Positions 12,301-24,399 of a DNA stretch of 64,000 bases are shown here, piece after piece. The notes under the pieces are model-generated. The model did no database searches. It was given only the letters and a program-made list of their open reading frames with translations, and was not told where the DNA came from. Made by a program: the position numbers and the translations under genes. Position 1 is the stretch's first letter. Each line of letters begins with the position of its first letter. The DNA is from Diphasiastrum complanatum (lineage: Eukaryota > Streptophyta > Lycopodiopsida > Lycopodiales > Lycopodiaceae), in the NCBI GenBank assembly GCA_029204225.1, contig CM055104.1, positions 23,358,285 through 23,422,284 of the forward strand. Direction: 5' to 3'.

Positions 12301-12496
12301 CAAAGTTCCAAGTGCCGTACCACGGCACCTGGTACGGCACGGGTTCCGTAGGTGCCGAACACCCACGGCACCTGTTTTTTTTTTTTTTAAATTCATTTTA
12401 AAAAATTAAAAAAAAAAAAAACATGTGCCGTGGGTGTTCGGCACGTGTGCCATACGGCACTCAGACCCCACGGCACCTGTGCCGTGGGGAACTTTG
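12301..12496. mobile_element. 196-bp MITE with 8-bp target duplication (hAT-like)
   Basis: Nearly the whole element is an inverted repeat. It opens CAAAGTTCCAAGTGCCGT and closes with the complement (CCGTGGGGAACTTTG); the arms share GGTGCCGAACACCCACGG around an A/T-rich loop (12373-12421). It is flanked by perfect 8-bp direct repeats GTATATAG at 12293-12300 and 12497-12504. An 8-bp duplication and CA...TG ends are hAT features. It carries repeated TGCCGT words, has no coding capacity, and sits upstream (minus sense) of the first MADS exon seen, so probably in an intron. Confidence 0.9.
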
Positions 12497-12504
12497 GTAT
12501 ATAG

Positions 12505-13190
12505 ACATTATGAGGATCTGTTACAGGCGAATTGTTTAAGCATATTGAAATTGAATAAGTCCTGCACATTATAAGATAGGATTAAAAGAAAGCTCATGGA
12601 AATTGAAAGAAACAGAGACAGACGTAGAGTAGATGGGAGAGCAAGAGTGAGCCAACTTGTGTCCGTCGACACTACAGATGGATCATTTTGTGTTTTTTAT
12701 CTTATTGTTCTTGAGGTGAATGCAGTTGTTAAAACATTGAAACACATTCTGCTGTCTATGGCATTGGTCATACGTAACATACTTTTTTCCCCTAGACATT
12801 TATTGCCTCAATAATGAAGCCAAGAACATTCTTTCTAGGCTTTCAACATTCTCCCTAGAATTATCATGTAATGATCATCCTTTCCACCTAATCAAGTACT
12901 CAAGGATAAGGCGATGTCTGAATCAGCTATCTATCTGATCTAGCACTATGTCATGTTCCAAGTAGTAGTGGATGAAAGGCTCAAATGTAATTGAATCACA
13001 TTTGAGCAAACTAGCATTCAGCCCTCTCAAATGAAATACTGAATGCACTTTGCTTCAAACCAGAATTTTCTAGCTTATAAGTAAAATAACTTCTAAATTC
13101 CACAATACCTCGCAAACAAATTGAAATGCTTACCACCCACCCACATTACTTTTGAGTCGTTGGGGTTTGAAGATATGCCCAATCACTTTC
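12505..13190. other. no gene seen; candidate MADS intron
   Basis: AT-rich sequence. I looked here on the minus strand for the MADS-domain and I-region exons and found no match. Confidence 0.4.
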
Positions 13191-13760
13191 CCAAAAAATT
13201 AGAGGTGTTCTCTTAAAGTTTGCATACTGTCTGGCTCAATATTGAGCACTCTGGGTATTTTTTTGCACTGGCCATAACAGCTCCTACATATTCTGCAACA
13301 ACTCAGCCACTTTTTCGAACTCCTCTCGTTTCTATAGGAATGGATGGTCTCGACTGCATTCCATAAGCACAAACGGGTAAAAGGGCTATACCTGCTGGCA
13401 GAATGCTTGTGACTTTTATAAGAAAACTCAACAATTGAAAGGTATCTTTCCCACTCAGTTTGCATATGTCAAATATATGCATGAAGCATAATCTCTGTAG
13501 TTTGATTGGTCCTTTCTATCTGAATCATATGCTTAGGTCTCCAGTTTCTAAAAGAATAAGAGTCCAAAAGTGTCTAGTAAATTGACCATCAGTCACCACA
13601 TCGATGGGTTAACAATAATGCTTGAAAAGTTGCTCAAAAATATTTGAGCCAATTTAGAAGGCTCATGTTTTTCACTGAGATAAATGTTGCTAATTTTTGT
13701 ACATGATCTACTATCACCCAACGAACATCATTACCCTTATTAGTCCTTGAAATCCCTCCA
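13190..13760 (-). pseudogene. Ty3/gypsy integrase remnant
   Basis: The minus strand carries the C-terminal half of a gypsy integrase. Near 13465-13199 it reads WERYLSIVEFSYKSHKHSAS then RYSPFT, matching the Trp-x-x-x-L...EF.YN...H..T..SPF signature. Upstream (about 13740-13530) a decayed piece reads WVIVDHVQKLATFISVKN, matching the start of the core domain. The catalytic region between is full of stops and shifts. Nearby gypsy pieces are on the other strand, so this is a separate insertion. Confidence 0.75.
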
Positions 13761-13929
13761 TAATAAATCATAGAACTGGTGTTTGCTTGAATGGCCTACA
13801 CTTGAAGAATCACGACACTCGCATAGAGACATCGGGTTAGCAAAACCGTCTAAGAGACATGTACAAGTCAGAGACATGTACAAGTCAGTAGAGATTCGGG
13901 TCAAGAGAAGTGTATTTACCTAACCTATC

Positions 13930-14235
13930 ATGTTCAGGACACTCTCTATCTTATTGGTAGATCCCTTGAATGCTTGGTTGTTGTGGAAGCCACAGGTTCC
14001 CATTGAGGCTAGTCTAGAGCTTCAGATGCAGGTTAATGTTAGGTTGATAGATTTTCATGTAATGAATCTGGATAGGACTAATGTAATTTTGGGCTATGAA
14101 CTGTATAATAAATCGGGTTTTTTATAAAGACTATACAAACCATGTAGTAAACGTTGTTCACAATGGTAAAATAGTGTCCACCTCAAGGAAGAATAAATTG
14201 GTACCACAGTCATTTGTTTCACAATTGGAATGAAT
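13930..14235 (+). pseudogene. Ty3/gypsy aspartic protease C-terminal fragment
   Basis: The plus-strand frame includes LIDFHVMNLDRTNVILGYEL, then (after a stop at 14127) NHVVNVVHNGKIVST. This resembles the second half of a retrotransposon pepsin-like domain, where LDxxDVILGMxWL precedes a basic tail. The active-site DSG half is not visible. The fragment is short, so it could derive from any gypsy clade. Confidence 0.5.
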
Positions 14236-14916
14236 AAACAGTCTTGAAATATCTAAGTTTCACATTAACTCAAAGTCAATGTGCCAGTGAATGTTGTAGA
14301 TATTGAATTTATGACAAAATGGACCTGAAATGTCTTTAATCAATCCACAAGAGGGATTGGGTGCATTGCCATCAAGGATTCTATCATCAAATGCAAGCTA
14401 GAATTGATACGACCTTGAAAACAAGCAAGAACAATCTAATATCCAAGTGATTTATGATCAAATGCATTTGGCTTCACACGTGTGAAATTCAGCCTCTTGT
14501 ATGGAAAGAGACCTAAGCATGAAGTACTTACATTAATTGAAGCATTGGATCACAAAAATTGCATGTAAACAGAGAGAGATACAAGCTTGATGGAAATTTC
14601 ACTCATCTTTCTGATTATTCACATCCAAATGAGCTCCAATTTGCAGTATATACAAAGAGGAGGGAGCTCAAGCTCAGATGACTTGTTTCACACCTATGGG
14701 GAAAATATTAGACTTCTACTTTGTCCACTCATAAAGTCTCACCCTCATCCAAGGCCAACCAATGAAATTGTGCCTCTTGAAAAAAGCAAGAAATTGGCAA
14801 ATTTGCCTTTTGGCTACAAAACTTGACTATTCACGTACAGGGCTCTTGATATTATGTACAAGCCACTCTAGACCTATGCTTCACACATTGGAACAGGCTC
14901 CACATGTGTGGAATGA
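14236..14916 (+). other. probable decayed copia integrase-RT linker
   Basis: This directly precedes the copia reverse-transcriptase frame and keeps short coding-like pieces (for example PRPTNEIVPLEKSKKLANLP near 14755) but no long frame. The palindrome TCACACGTGTGA at 14474-14485 also occurs in the two copia LTRs at 17.0 and 58.3 kb. Confidence 0.4.
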
Positions 14917-16506
14917 GCCGAGGGTAATCCATCTTCATCCTTTGCACTCATTTCAAGTTTTGAAGAACCTTTATGTGTAGAAGATGCATTGAGTTCAAAT
15001 GAATGGTTTCGAGCTATGATAGATGAATATAATGCTTTGATGGAGAATGGCACATGGATCCTTGTTGATAGACCTCTTAAGAATGTGATTGGATGTAAAT
15101 GGGTTTTTAAGCTAAAACTCAATATGGATAGAAGTACAAGCAAACACAAGGCAAGGTTAGTTGTCAAAGGATATGCTCAAGCAAAGGGCATAGATTTTGA
15201 AGAAACCTTTGCACCCGTGGCCAAGATGGTCACAATAAGGTTACTTCTTGCACTTGCTTCACATTTTGGTTGGATGCTCTTTCAAATGGATGTTTCTAAT
15301 GCATTCTTAAATGGTTGTTTGGAAGAAGACATCTTCATGGAGCAGCCCCAAGCTTCATCAAGCTCGGGATGGAAGGTAAAGTATGTCATCTTCAAAAAGA
15401 GCTTACATGGTTTGAAGCAAGCATCAAGGTCTTGGAATTCAAGACTTCATGATTTCTTAGTCTCTATTGGATTCACTCAAAGTGAATATGATCCAACTTT
15501 GCACATAATGTATGATGTAAATGGCATTGTACTTTTATTGATTTATGTAGATGACATCATCCTTAGTGGTGATAACATTGATGGTATTGAGAAAACCAAG
15601 AAAAATCTATCACTAGAATTTAAGATGGTAAATCTTGGTGAACTTCACTTTATATTGGGAATAGAAGTACTTAGAGGTTCAGATTTCATCTTTATTAGTC
15701 AAAGTAAGTATTCTCAAAGTTTGCTCAATAGATTCAAGATGCAGGATTGCAAGCATGTAGAAACACCAATGGAGCAAGATGTAAAAGTGCTTAATAAAAG
15801 TGAGGAAGCATCCTTTATGGACATCACTCTTTATAGGCAACTTATAGGCTCCTTAATGTGGATCACCATAACTAGGCCTGATCTACGCTTTAGTGTGTGT
15901 AAGATAAGTCAATATATGCAAGATCCATTAGTGATACATTGGAAAAATGCTAAACAGATCTTGAGATACTTCTCGGGTACTCTAGATCATGGAATTCTCT
16001 ATAGAGGAGATGTCATTGATTTGCATGCCTTTAGTGACTTGGATTTTGCAGGTGACAAAAGGGATAGGAAGTCCACAAGTGCCTATGCAGCATTTATTGG
16101 TGGAGGAGTAGTTTCTTGGTTATCAAAGAAACAAGAAACCATCTCACTTTCTTCAAACAAGGCCGAGTACAAAGCTCTCACCACTACAACAAATGAGCTA
16201 CTATGGATCAAAAGGCTACTTATGGAGCTGAAAGTCATAAGTATAGATGCTGTTCCAACTCTCTATGACAACATTTCATCCCAACACCTTGCAACCAATC
16301 CAATTTTCCATGCAAGGTCAAAACATATTGAGATCTCTCATCATTTTGTGAGAGAAAAGGTGCAATCAAAGGAGATATCTTTGGAGCATGTGGCAAGTAG
16401 TGAATGTATTGCTGATATCCTCACTAAACCACTTCAAAGAGCTGCATTTGTGAAGTTACGATCAGCCCTAGGGTTGACAAGCAAGTCTATGTTATCTTCA
16501 AACTAG
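14917..16506 (+). pseudogene. Ty1/copia reverse transcriptase and RNase H, long open frame
   Basis: An open frame of 530 codons runs from just after a TGA at 14914 to TAG at 16506; it has no proper start because it is the 3' half of a polyprotein. The RT domain starts EWFRAMIDEYNALMENGTW and carries CKWVFKLK, QMDVSNAFLNG and catalytic YVDD (15544-15555). It copies element RNA to DNA in the cytoplasmic particle. RNase H follows: DLDFAGDKRDRKSTSAYAAF near 16033 and ISLSSNKAEY near 16150. In copia families this last motif normally has Glu where Lys now stands (xEAEY to NKAEY), which may inactivate RNase H. It ends 14 bases before the 3' LTR. The best-preserved coding unit in the window, so the youngest copia here. 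Gag, protease and most of integrase are missing or decayed. Confidence 0.93.
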
Positions 16507-16509
16507 TTG

Positions 16510-16519
16510 TGAGGAAGAG
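16510..16519 (+). promoter_or_regulatory. polypurine tract of the copia element
   Basis: TGAGGAAGAG immediately precedes TGTTAAATC, the LTR start. This purine run is the expected primer for plus-strand synthesis. Confidence 0.7.
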
Positions 16520-17147
16520 TGTTAAATCTACACAGGCTAGTTTGCATAATTACCACTTGTAAATGACTTTGAGGCCATGTTGTGGGATGCCAAAAGCATA
16601 GGATACCTTATTCTAAGTCAAATAATTAACCTAGCTTTGGAATGGTACCTTTGGGATATGTTCAAAGAGTGCATAGATAGGGTAGAGAAAAAGTAGGAGC
16701 TAAAAATAGCATTTTTCTCATTGTTTTTGGATCTCGACGTATTGACCTAAATAGGGTGGATCAAGTGGATCTTTAGATTAGATGTTCGGTTTAGGTTGTG
16801 ATGAATACATAGAAGCCCTAATATGCTCAGATCCGAGTTCTACATGTATAAATATGTGATGGGATTTCCATCCAATTATGAGCAAAATCAAGATTTTCCT
16901 TCTTGACTAGTTTGAGTCTATGATTTGATAGATGAATGCTATTGGCATATGATTTTTTATGATCATTGAATGAGAGTGGAGTTGCAAGTACAGTACACCG
17001 GCAGCAGTAGGCCGTACATCCACACGTGTGAAGAGTTTTGGAGTTAATTCATGGAGTTTAAGCCAAGATAAGCTAGGAATCAATGCATTGATTAGTAATC
17101 TAGCTTCTAGATCTTGTTTGGATCTTAAGTAGGTGCTTTCTCCATCA
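16520..17147 (+). mobile_element. 3' LTR of the copia element
   Basis: The left end TGTTAAATC is well placed after the polypurine tract. A TATA-like TATAAATA lies at 16847-16854, consistent with an LTR promoter. The right end is uncertain; one possible end is CCATCA at about 17147. The palindrome CCACACGTGTGA at 17020-17031 is shared with the LTR at 58.25 kb, which suggests related copia families. Confidence 0.65.
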
Positions 17148-17159
17148 TTTCTAGGATCA

Positions 17160-17655
17160 AATGGTTTTATTTTGCTGCATTTTTATCAAGGAGTATGTAT
17201 TGCCAATAGAGATTGAGCTGCCAACCATGAGATTTGCCATGGCCCATGACCTAGGGGAGAAGGAATTGATACAACAAAGGGCCAATATGTTGCAAAATCT
17301 AGTGGTTAACCTTTGTAGTCCATGAAAATACGTTGAAAAAAGGAGACTCCACAATGACACAAAAATGTATGATTACAGAATCACTTGTTAGAAAACCACA
17401 TCATTGAAGCTGACTAATGTAAAGACACAATCAGGTGATGACACTCTAAAACCGCCCATCCATAGAAAAACTACTATCTCGCCCTCGTGCACTGGAGCTG
17501 TAGACCACCCTCAAGCATGCTAAGGTCTCCTCCAAGCTACAACGTCCCATACCACCAATGCTTCAACCCTCACATACCTCCATCTCATAACAAGATTACA
17601 TTCTGGCCTAACCACCTAGGAAGAGTTCTTCATTTTTCAGGTGAGAATGAAATGC
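17160..17655. other. no recognisable feature
   Basis: Short frames on both strands, none matching a family I know. Confidence 0.35.
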
Positions 17656-18480
17656 CTAGCTCAAGGAGATCCACCTCCATATACATAGTATAGGCGGGGT
17701 CATATCCACCAACATGGTCATGCCATAAATATCAACATACGTCAGTTGTCCAGACCCTAGCACCCTGTCTGATATAATCAGATTGTTACCTTGGCATCTT
17801 TCATCATAGTTTCCTACCACTTTGGTACCTTTTGTTGAGGTGAGACAATTCTTGGTGAGTAGGTATTCCAAGGAGTGTCCTGTTTTTTTCTTTTATCACC
17901 AATAGGCTTGACTTTCTTGGCTCCAATCGACAAGTATCTTCCTCTTTGCTCACTAATGCGATGAGTTCGATCATGATTCTCTAAGTCCATCACAATCATC
18001 CTTCTTGATTTCATGAGGTATGAGGTTGTCATCCCTGATATTCAGCTTGGTCTTTAAAAACATCATGTGTGATGGATTCATGGATTCATAGTGAGTGTTA
18101 GTGCTTCCCAAGCACCTCTCGCCATCACAACATAACTAATGTGCGTGATTACATGATCTTTCATCGACAAATTTATCAAGAATAATGTCTTCTGAGCCCT
18201 TTTGTGATATGCTCTCCTATTTGTCAGAGTCGTGTTTGGCCTCAACTCCACTCCTATCATGATGTCCCAGAGCTCCTTCTCCATTAGAATAGTCTTCATT
18301 TTGAATTTCCATATACTATAATTGGACACACCATCCAATTTGCTAGCATCTCCAAGCCGGATTCGTGCAATCCTCCCATTATGCCAAAAATAATTTACCT
18401 TTTGACCACTTACTGAGAGCTTCATAGAGTGATTAGTACTAATATTGGTCAACTTCAAGGTCTAACCAAAAACGTTTCAG
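17656..18480 (-). pseudogene. Ty1/copia gag remnant, minus strand
   Basis: The minus frame 18458-18078 reads DASKLDGVSNYSIWKFKMKT followed by ILMEKELWDIMIG, the classic copia Gag N-terminal pattern (KLxGxNYxxWKxxMKxxL). Downstream pieces near 18030-17815 are basic (KKVKPIGDKRKKQ) and may precede the zinc knuckle. It lies opposite to, and is unrelated to, the plus-strand copia at 14.9-17.1 kb. No LTR, primer site or pol domain follows, so it is a fragment. Confidence 0.8.
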
Positions 18481-20591
18481 GCCCTTTTGCTACTTTATTT
18501 TCCAGAAAATGCCAAAGACAACTCAAATTTGTGAAAATGCTGGATGCAGTTACATTGACTTTTTGCCCCTAAAATGGTCCAGTTAGACCTCTGATCCACT
18601 TTCTCCCCATGAACTAGCACTCGCTCTGTCTAGGAAAATTGTACTTACAAGATATATTCCTTTCTTGCCCTTAATTTGGAGGGTTTTGGCTTTCGAACGA
18701 CCTCAAACCGATAGAAGACCAAAAATTTAAGGTCTTGGCAATTTTTAGCAATGTTTCTTCACTGTGAAAAAGATGCCCCTTCCGGTACCTTCAAAACTAA
18801 ATGTTTTTAATGAAATTGAAGCCTCTTTGAGCTTCACTAGCCTTCGGTCCACGTTTCACTCCAAATCTAACAATTTGACCACGATACAATGGCCCACATT
18901 GTAGTAACCTCGACTGTCGATCTTCTACAACTTTGATATAACAGATTTTGATGCTTGTGTGCACTGAACCAAGCTCCTAGCAACACAATGCACTCATTTA
19001 GAGAAAGTGCCTATGCATGCTAGATGCATTCGAGCCTGTGTAACACTCCTGTCTTGTTTCCTCACGATCTTGCTTAGGGTTAGGGTTTGAGGTACCCTAA
19101 AATGTGCCCATGTTGTTTTATCTCCTCTCTCCACAATCTAGCACCTTGATAGTTGAGCCCCCTGCTCTCTTAGGTCGCCCTGACCTATCTAAGAGATTGA
19201 GTAGAATCTTTACCATCAAATTCCTCCAAAAACAAAAGAATTTAAACACTTTTGCCTTCAAACCCTAAAAGTGCATTCTACTATAAAATTTTGTAGCTAA
19301 AAATGGCCAAATCACTTCTCAATACCTTGGAAAATTCTACAAAAGCCTTGGACCAGCCTCGAACATCTGTTCTTACTGAAATTTCAACAAATTCCATTAA
19401 GTATCGAGTCAAAACAAATAGTTTGCAGTTTCAAAACAACAAATTTTGCTTTTTAGGCAAATGTACAGTGCAACACTTGAATTCAGCCTAATTGCTTGCT
19501 AATCTTGCCTTTCAGATTCACACAACGTAAAACTTTAAATATGTTGCACCAATGATGATTCTAGCAGCTACCAAGGCTAATTCTAAGTCAACAAGGCAAT
19601 TTTTGATGGATAATCAAAATTACATGAAGGAATATCATAGGAACAACTCCACACAAGCATCATAGCAACTACATTAAAGCTGAACCATAATTACAAGCTA
19701 AATATTGATTAGGGCGTTTCCTAGGTACTAGCTCATAGGTCTAGCAGTCTAGACAAAGGGAGAAACCGTAAAAGAATAAAGCAATTAAGCATTGTGCTTT
19801 TAACTAATATTGTAAACGTGTTATTTTTAACGACAATAGTGAGACTACATTTTTTTCTTAGTTATTGCTTCGCCTAGAGAGATTAGTGCTATTATAACTC
19901 AACAAGATTGTGGATTGATGAAGGTATATCTTTATTGAATGGTCAAATAGTTAAAGGAGAACAATTTTCCAAATTAGCTCATAGTTAACAATAGGATATG
20001 ATATGTTCATACTATATGCCTATGTTATTTCATAATGAGAGTGATAGCAATTTGCCTCTTGCATACCTACTTCTCTTGCATGGTCTTTTGAAAGAGTTAG
20101 TGAACAATGACCTGATTCAATTTATTTAGACTAGAACTGATCATTAAAAGATTTATATTGGATTATAGCAAGGCTTAATCAAAGATCTTCTCTCATTACT
20201 ATTGATATTTGCTTTTGCATTATGTAAACAAATTTGATTGTTCCAAAGCATGCTAACACCCATGATGGAGTCGATATAGGGATTGTGAATAGTATTTTTT
20301 TGGGCATTGTCTTTGTCGAATATTTTGTAAAGATGATAAGTGAATACAAGTCACGCTCCCACTTATAACTAACAAGAGATACAAGCTTAGAAAGTATCAT
20401 GTGATATATATTTACCTAGTTTGGTCATATGAACTCACATGAAATCATTGTGTTGTATTGAGATATGATTGGAGATCATATATGCAATTTTGCATTCTTA
20501 GCTCTAAATGAGAAATATTCATATCCAAAGAGGTCACAATCATCTACCACTATTCTTCATGCCCTTGCTCTAGATGGTGTTCATGAGGCAT
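18481..20591. other. no gene recognised
   Basis: AT-rich sequence with a few frames of 60-73 codons that match nothing. A small telomere-like scrap (TTAGGGTTAGGGTTTGAGG) occurs near 19074. Confidence 0.4.
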
Positions 20592-20685
20592 GTGCTCAAT
20601 GGGATGATGAGCCTACATATCCTAAGCACTCACGATATGTGCTGAATGGGACAACAAACCTACATATCTCAAGCACTCACGATAT
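20592..20685 (+). repeat. 47-bp tandem repeat, two copies
   Basis: Two adjacent 47-bp units (20592-20638 and 20639-20685) begin GTGCTCAATGGGATGATGAG and GTGCTGAATGGGACAACAAA and end in AAGCACTCACGATAT. They differ at about eight positions. They fall in a frame of 95 codons that otherwise shows no known domain. Confidence 0.85.
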
Positions 20686-20689
20686 GCGC

Positions 20690-23600
20690 AGGAGGTACAA
20701 TATTATGATCAATGTTATGAGGTTAACCTCTTGGTGCCTACAACTAGAATAGAGGCCACATGTTTCTTTGATGGTTCATGAGGCACCTGCATCTCTAATT
20801 TAGGTGCATCCATCTATTGACTCGAACCACTTGTTCATTCATACAGTGGAGACAATGTTATACTATGATATTCAAAGCACTCAATAGTGTTATTACATAT
20901 TATCTCAACTATTATGATTCCAATTATTTGATTGATGGAAATTTATAGGAGAATCTTGCTATTGTTCTATCTTATGCATTGGTGGAGCTAATATCCATCG
21001 TTCATGTTGATTGGCATGCATGGTCCTTTTGGATGACTTGTGATGTCTTTGTACTTCCAGATGCTTTCTTACCCACTACTATAAGACATTCATGATATAG
21101 ACAACTAGCATGAATTACATTTGAGCTAGATCTTGATGATGTGAAGAAACTTTATAGATAACTCAGTGTCTCTCTATACGTCACTTAGTCTATCTATTCC
21201 TAACAATATGTGGAATTCTTGGCTGATGCGACTATCTTGGAATGTAGTTTCCCTATGTCCTTTTGAGGCTACTTAGCTCTATGGTCACTTTGAATACCTT
21301 AGGGGATCTTGGCCCTCTTGATCTATCAAATTGACATAGTAGAAGCATGGTCATAAGTCTAGATTCCTATGATACTATTGGTTTCTTAGAGTGGCTTGGT
21401 ATACATGTTGCTACCTTGGTAGGTTCATGAACAATTATCCCACTGCATTCATCTAGCACTCTTGGTCCCTTCAACTGGAAAAGAACCTCTTCATATGTAA
21501 CAAAGCTTTAATATTACAATTTAATAGAAAGCTTTTGCTTAAGCTTTTGCATAAGCTTGAACTATCAAAGTTGTCATGGCACATAGTAGCAGTAATTTAC
21601 TATCAATATTTGAGCAGCGTTACTTAAAAAAATATTACTTCCACTACTTGTTGTTTAATCATGAGAAGTCGACATTGGACTTCTATCAATATGTGATAGC
21701 CATTATATGTCCATTTCATGGCATGTTAGTCCTTCATCTTCAGCAGAGTTTTTACTATCCAAACCAGTAGTGTTCCCCTATTAGTATGTGATAATAGACA
21801 CTTCATGAGACACATTAGCATTGGGAATTTTGAAGGGATCATTCTCATATGTTTGACAATGATACAATCGATATTCTTGCTTGATTTTATTGGGTCATAC
21901 ACTTGACATCATATATATTGGGATGAATGATTATCTCATGGCATTCTTTAGCTTGTTTCTCATTGGCATTCTTTGGTGATGTGACTTGTTGTAGTACACC
22001 CTTGTTTAACCTCATTGGCATTCTTGGATAATGCAATCTATTGGGATGCACAACTATTGTTGTTGTCTATATTTTCCTATTGTACTCTTCAATTATCAAG
22101 ACGAGGCATGATGGTTTGAGGTGTGGAGAGAGACTTGCTCATTTTCACTGGAGCATCATCGTTATCAAACTCCACTCCTGACATTATTCATGATTCCTTC
22201 ATTCCTTCAAAATCTAAGACATTAATGATACTCTTTGACTACATCTCCAATATATGCGATCATAGTCTAATCTTGTGGCAACTAAATTGACTTTGATATG
22301 TTGATGTTAGTATATGTTTCTTCAACAACCTACATTGAGCACAATGTGTCTACTTGTAGAAGTATTGGGAGTATATAGACAACATTAGGCACATAGTCCT
22401 ATTGATTAGTCAAGGGGACCATTTATCAGCCATAAGCTTTTAAAGTGACATCTAAAGGCTTTTTGCTCCATTGTCGAATTTGCTAGCCCTAACATAGTAG
22501 GTTTCTTGAAGGTTTTTTTTAAGGAGTCCTAGGGTGATATAATTAGCATCCTTACAATCATTCTATAACTTATGATTTGATTGCTGAAGTTTTTTTTGGA
22601 GACTAATTGTACAAGATCAACCATTGAATGTATATGATCTTTATTCAATAGCTACATTGGAGAAGTTCATCAACATCATGATTTATGGTCTATTGTTCTT
22701 ATGTAATGGGAAATCTATGAATTTATTTCTAAAATTTCCGTAGTCACCAACTAAGGTGTAATATTTAGCTTCATTCGCAAGCTCGTCAAGCAGCTATTTG
22801 GCTAAGAAGCTTTTGAGAAGGCTAGAACTCATGTAGTTTAAAATTGTGTGACAAACAAAGTTGTTTAGCTTTGATATATAAACCTTGCTTCCACTATTAA
22901 GAAATATATATCAAGATACATTATCTATCAGGTCATGAAGTACATTGCTCATAAAACAATGATGCTAATCTATTGCAAAGGGTTGACTATTGCAAATAAT
23001 CTCACAAGTCCAAAAACCTTCTCAAAAGCTTGTTAATCTTAAAAAGAAAAGCTTGTTCGGATACAAAACAGGAATAAAGTTATAGGCTAGCTAATGAAAA
23101 CAGAAATACATAAATAGAGAGAGATGATGAGTAGATGCGAGAGCAAGCATAAAAAACTTGATACTAGTTTATTTTAACTTGTTTATTATGATTTTTGTTG
23201 TGATTTTCTTGCTCCTTGAGGTGAATTCAAAGCCTAAAACATTCAAAAAACATCAATGTTTATAAAACTTTGTTGGCATTCATTGTTCATCATGTGGTTT
23301 GTTGATCTTATGCAATAATTTACTCTACATTGTACTCATAATTCTTTCCTATACTCATACTTACTCATCTTTTCTCATGTTGTCTTATTGTGCTACATCA
23401 AACATTGTATCCACTAGAGAGAATTAAAATATAGATATAAACTCTTAGACTTCTAGCCAATGCATTTCAGTATCATAATTCTCACTTAGGATCTTTAGTT
23501 CTACTCATACTTTCTTACCTCAAGGTCATAAGGGAATAACGATGCTCTCTGTACATCATCTAGACATTTATGGTACTACATCTAGGATACACATCTTTAT

Positions 23601-23880
23601 TTATGTAGTAATACATATGTATCATAGTTGCACTAACAAATTTGGAATTGTGATCCAAATTGCGAATCATTGTCTAAAAAGTCAGCGATTTGCTATGAAT
23701 CGGTTTTTTTTTTTTAAAACAATATATGGGTATTAATAAAGAGAGGAAAATTAGAGGATTGCAAATAGACAATTTTTCAATGGATTCTGGTCTGCCACAA
23801 GCAGTTAGGTGAAATATTGATTTGTTGCATAAACCTGGGTGACAAAAATTCTAGATATGCTATTGAATGGACATTTAGCA
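20690..23880. other. no gene recognised
   Basis: Over 3 kb of AT-rich sequence dense in stops. I found no transposon motif, tRNA or long frame. Confidence 0.4.
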
Positions 23881-23979
23881 CCGGACCTTATTGAAACGCA
23901 TTGAAATGCACACTGAACCATGCCAAACCCTACTAATATAGAAAAACCCTAAACTATTCTAATGGCTATCTACTATCTA

Positions 23980-24362
<383 letters not shown>

Positions 24363-24399
24363 CTTGTGGCACATGCACAAAAGAAACATCATATATAGA

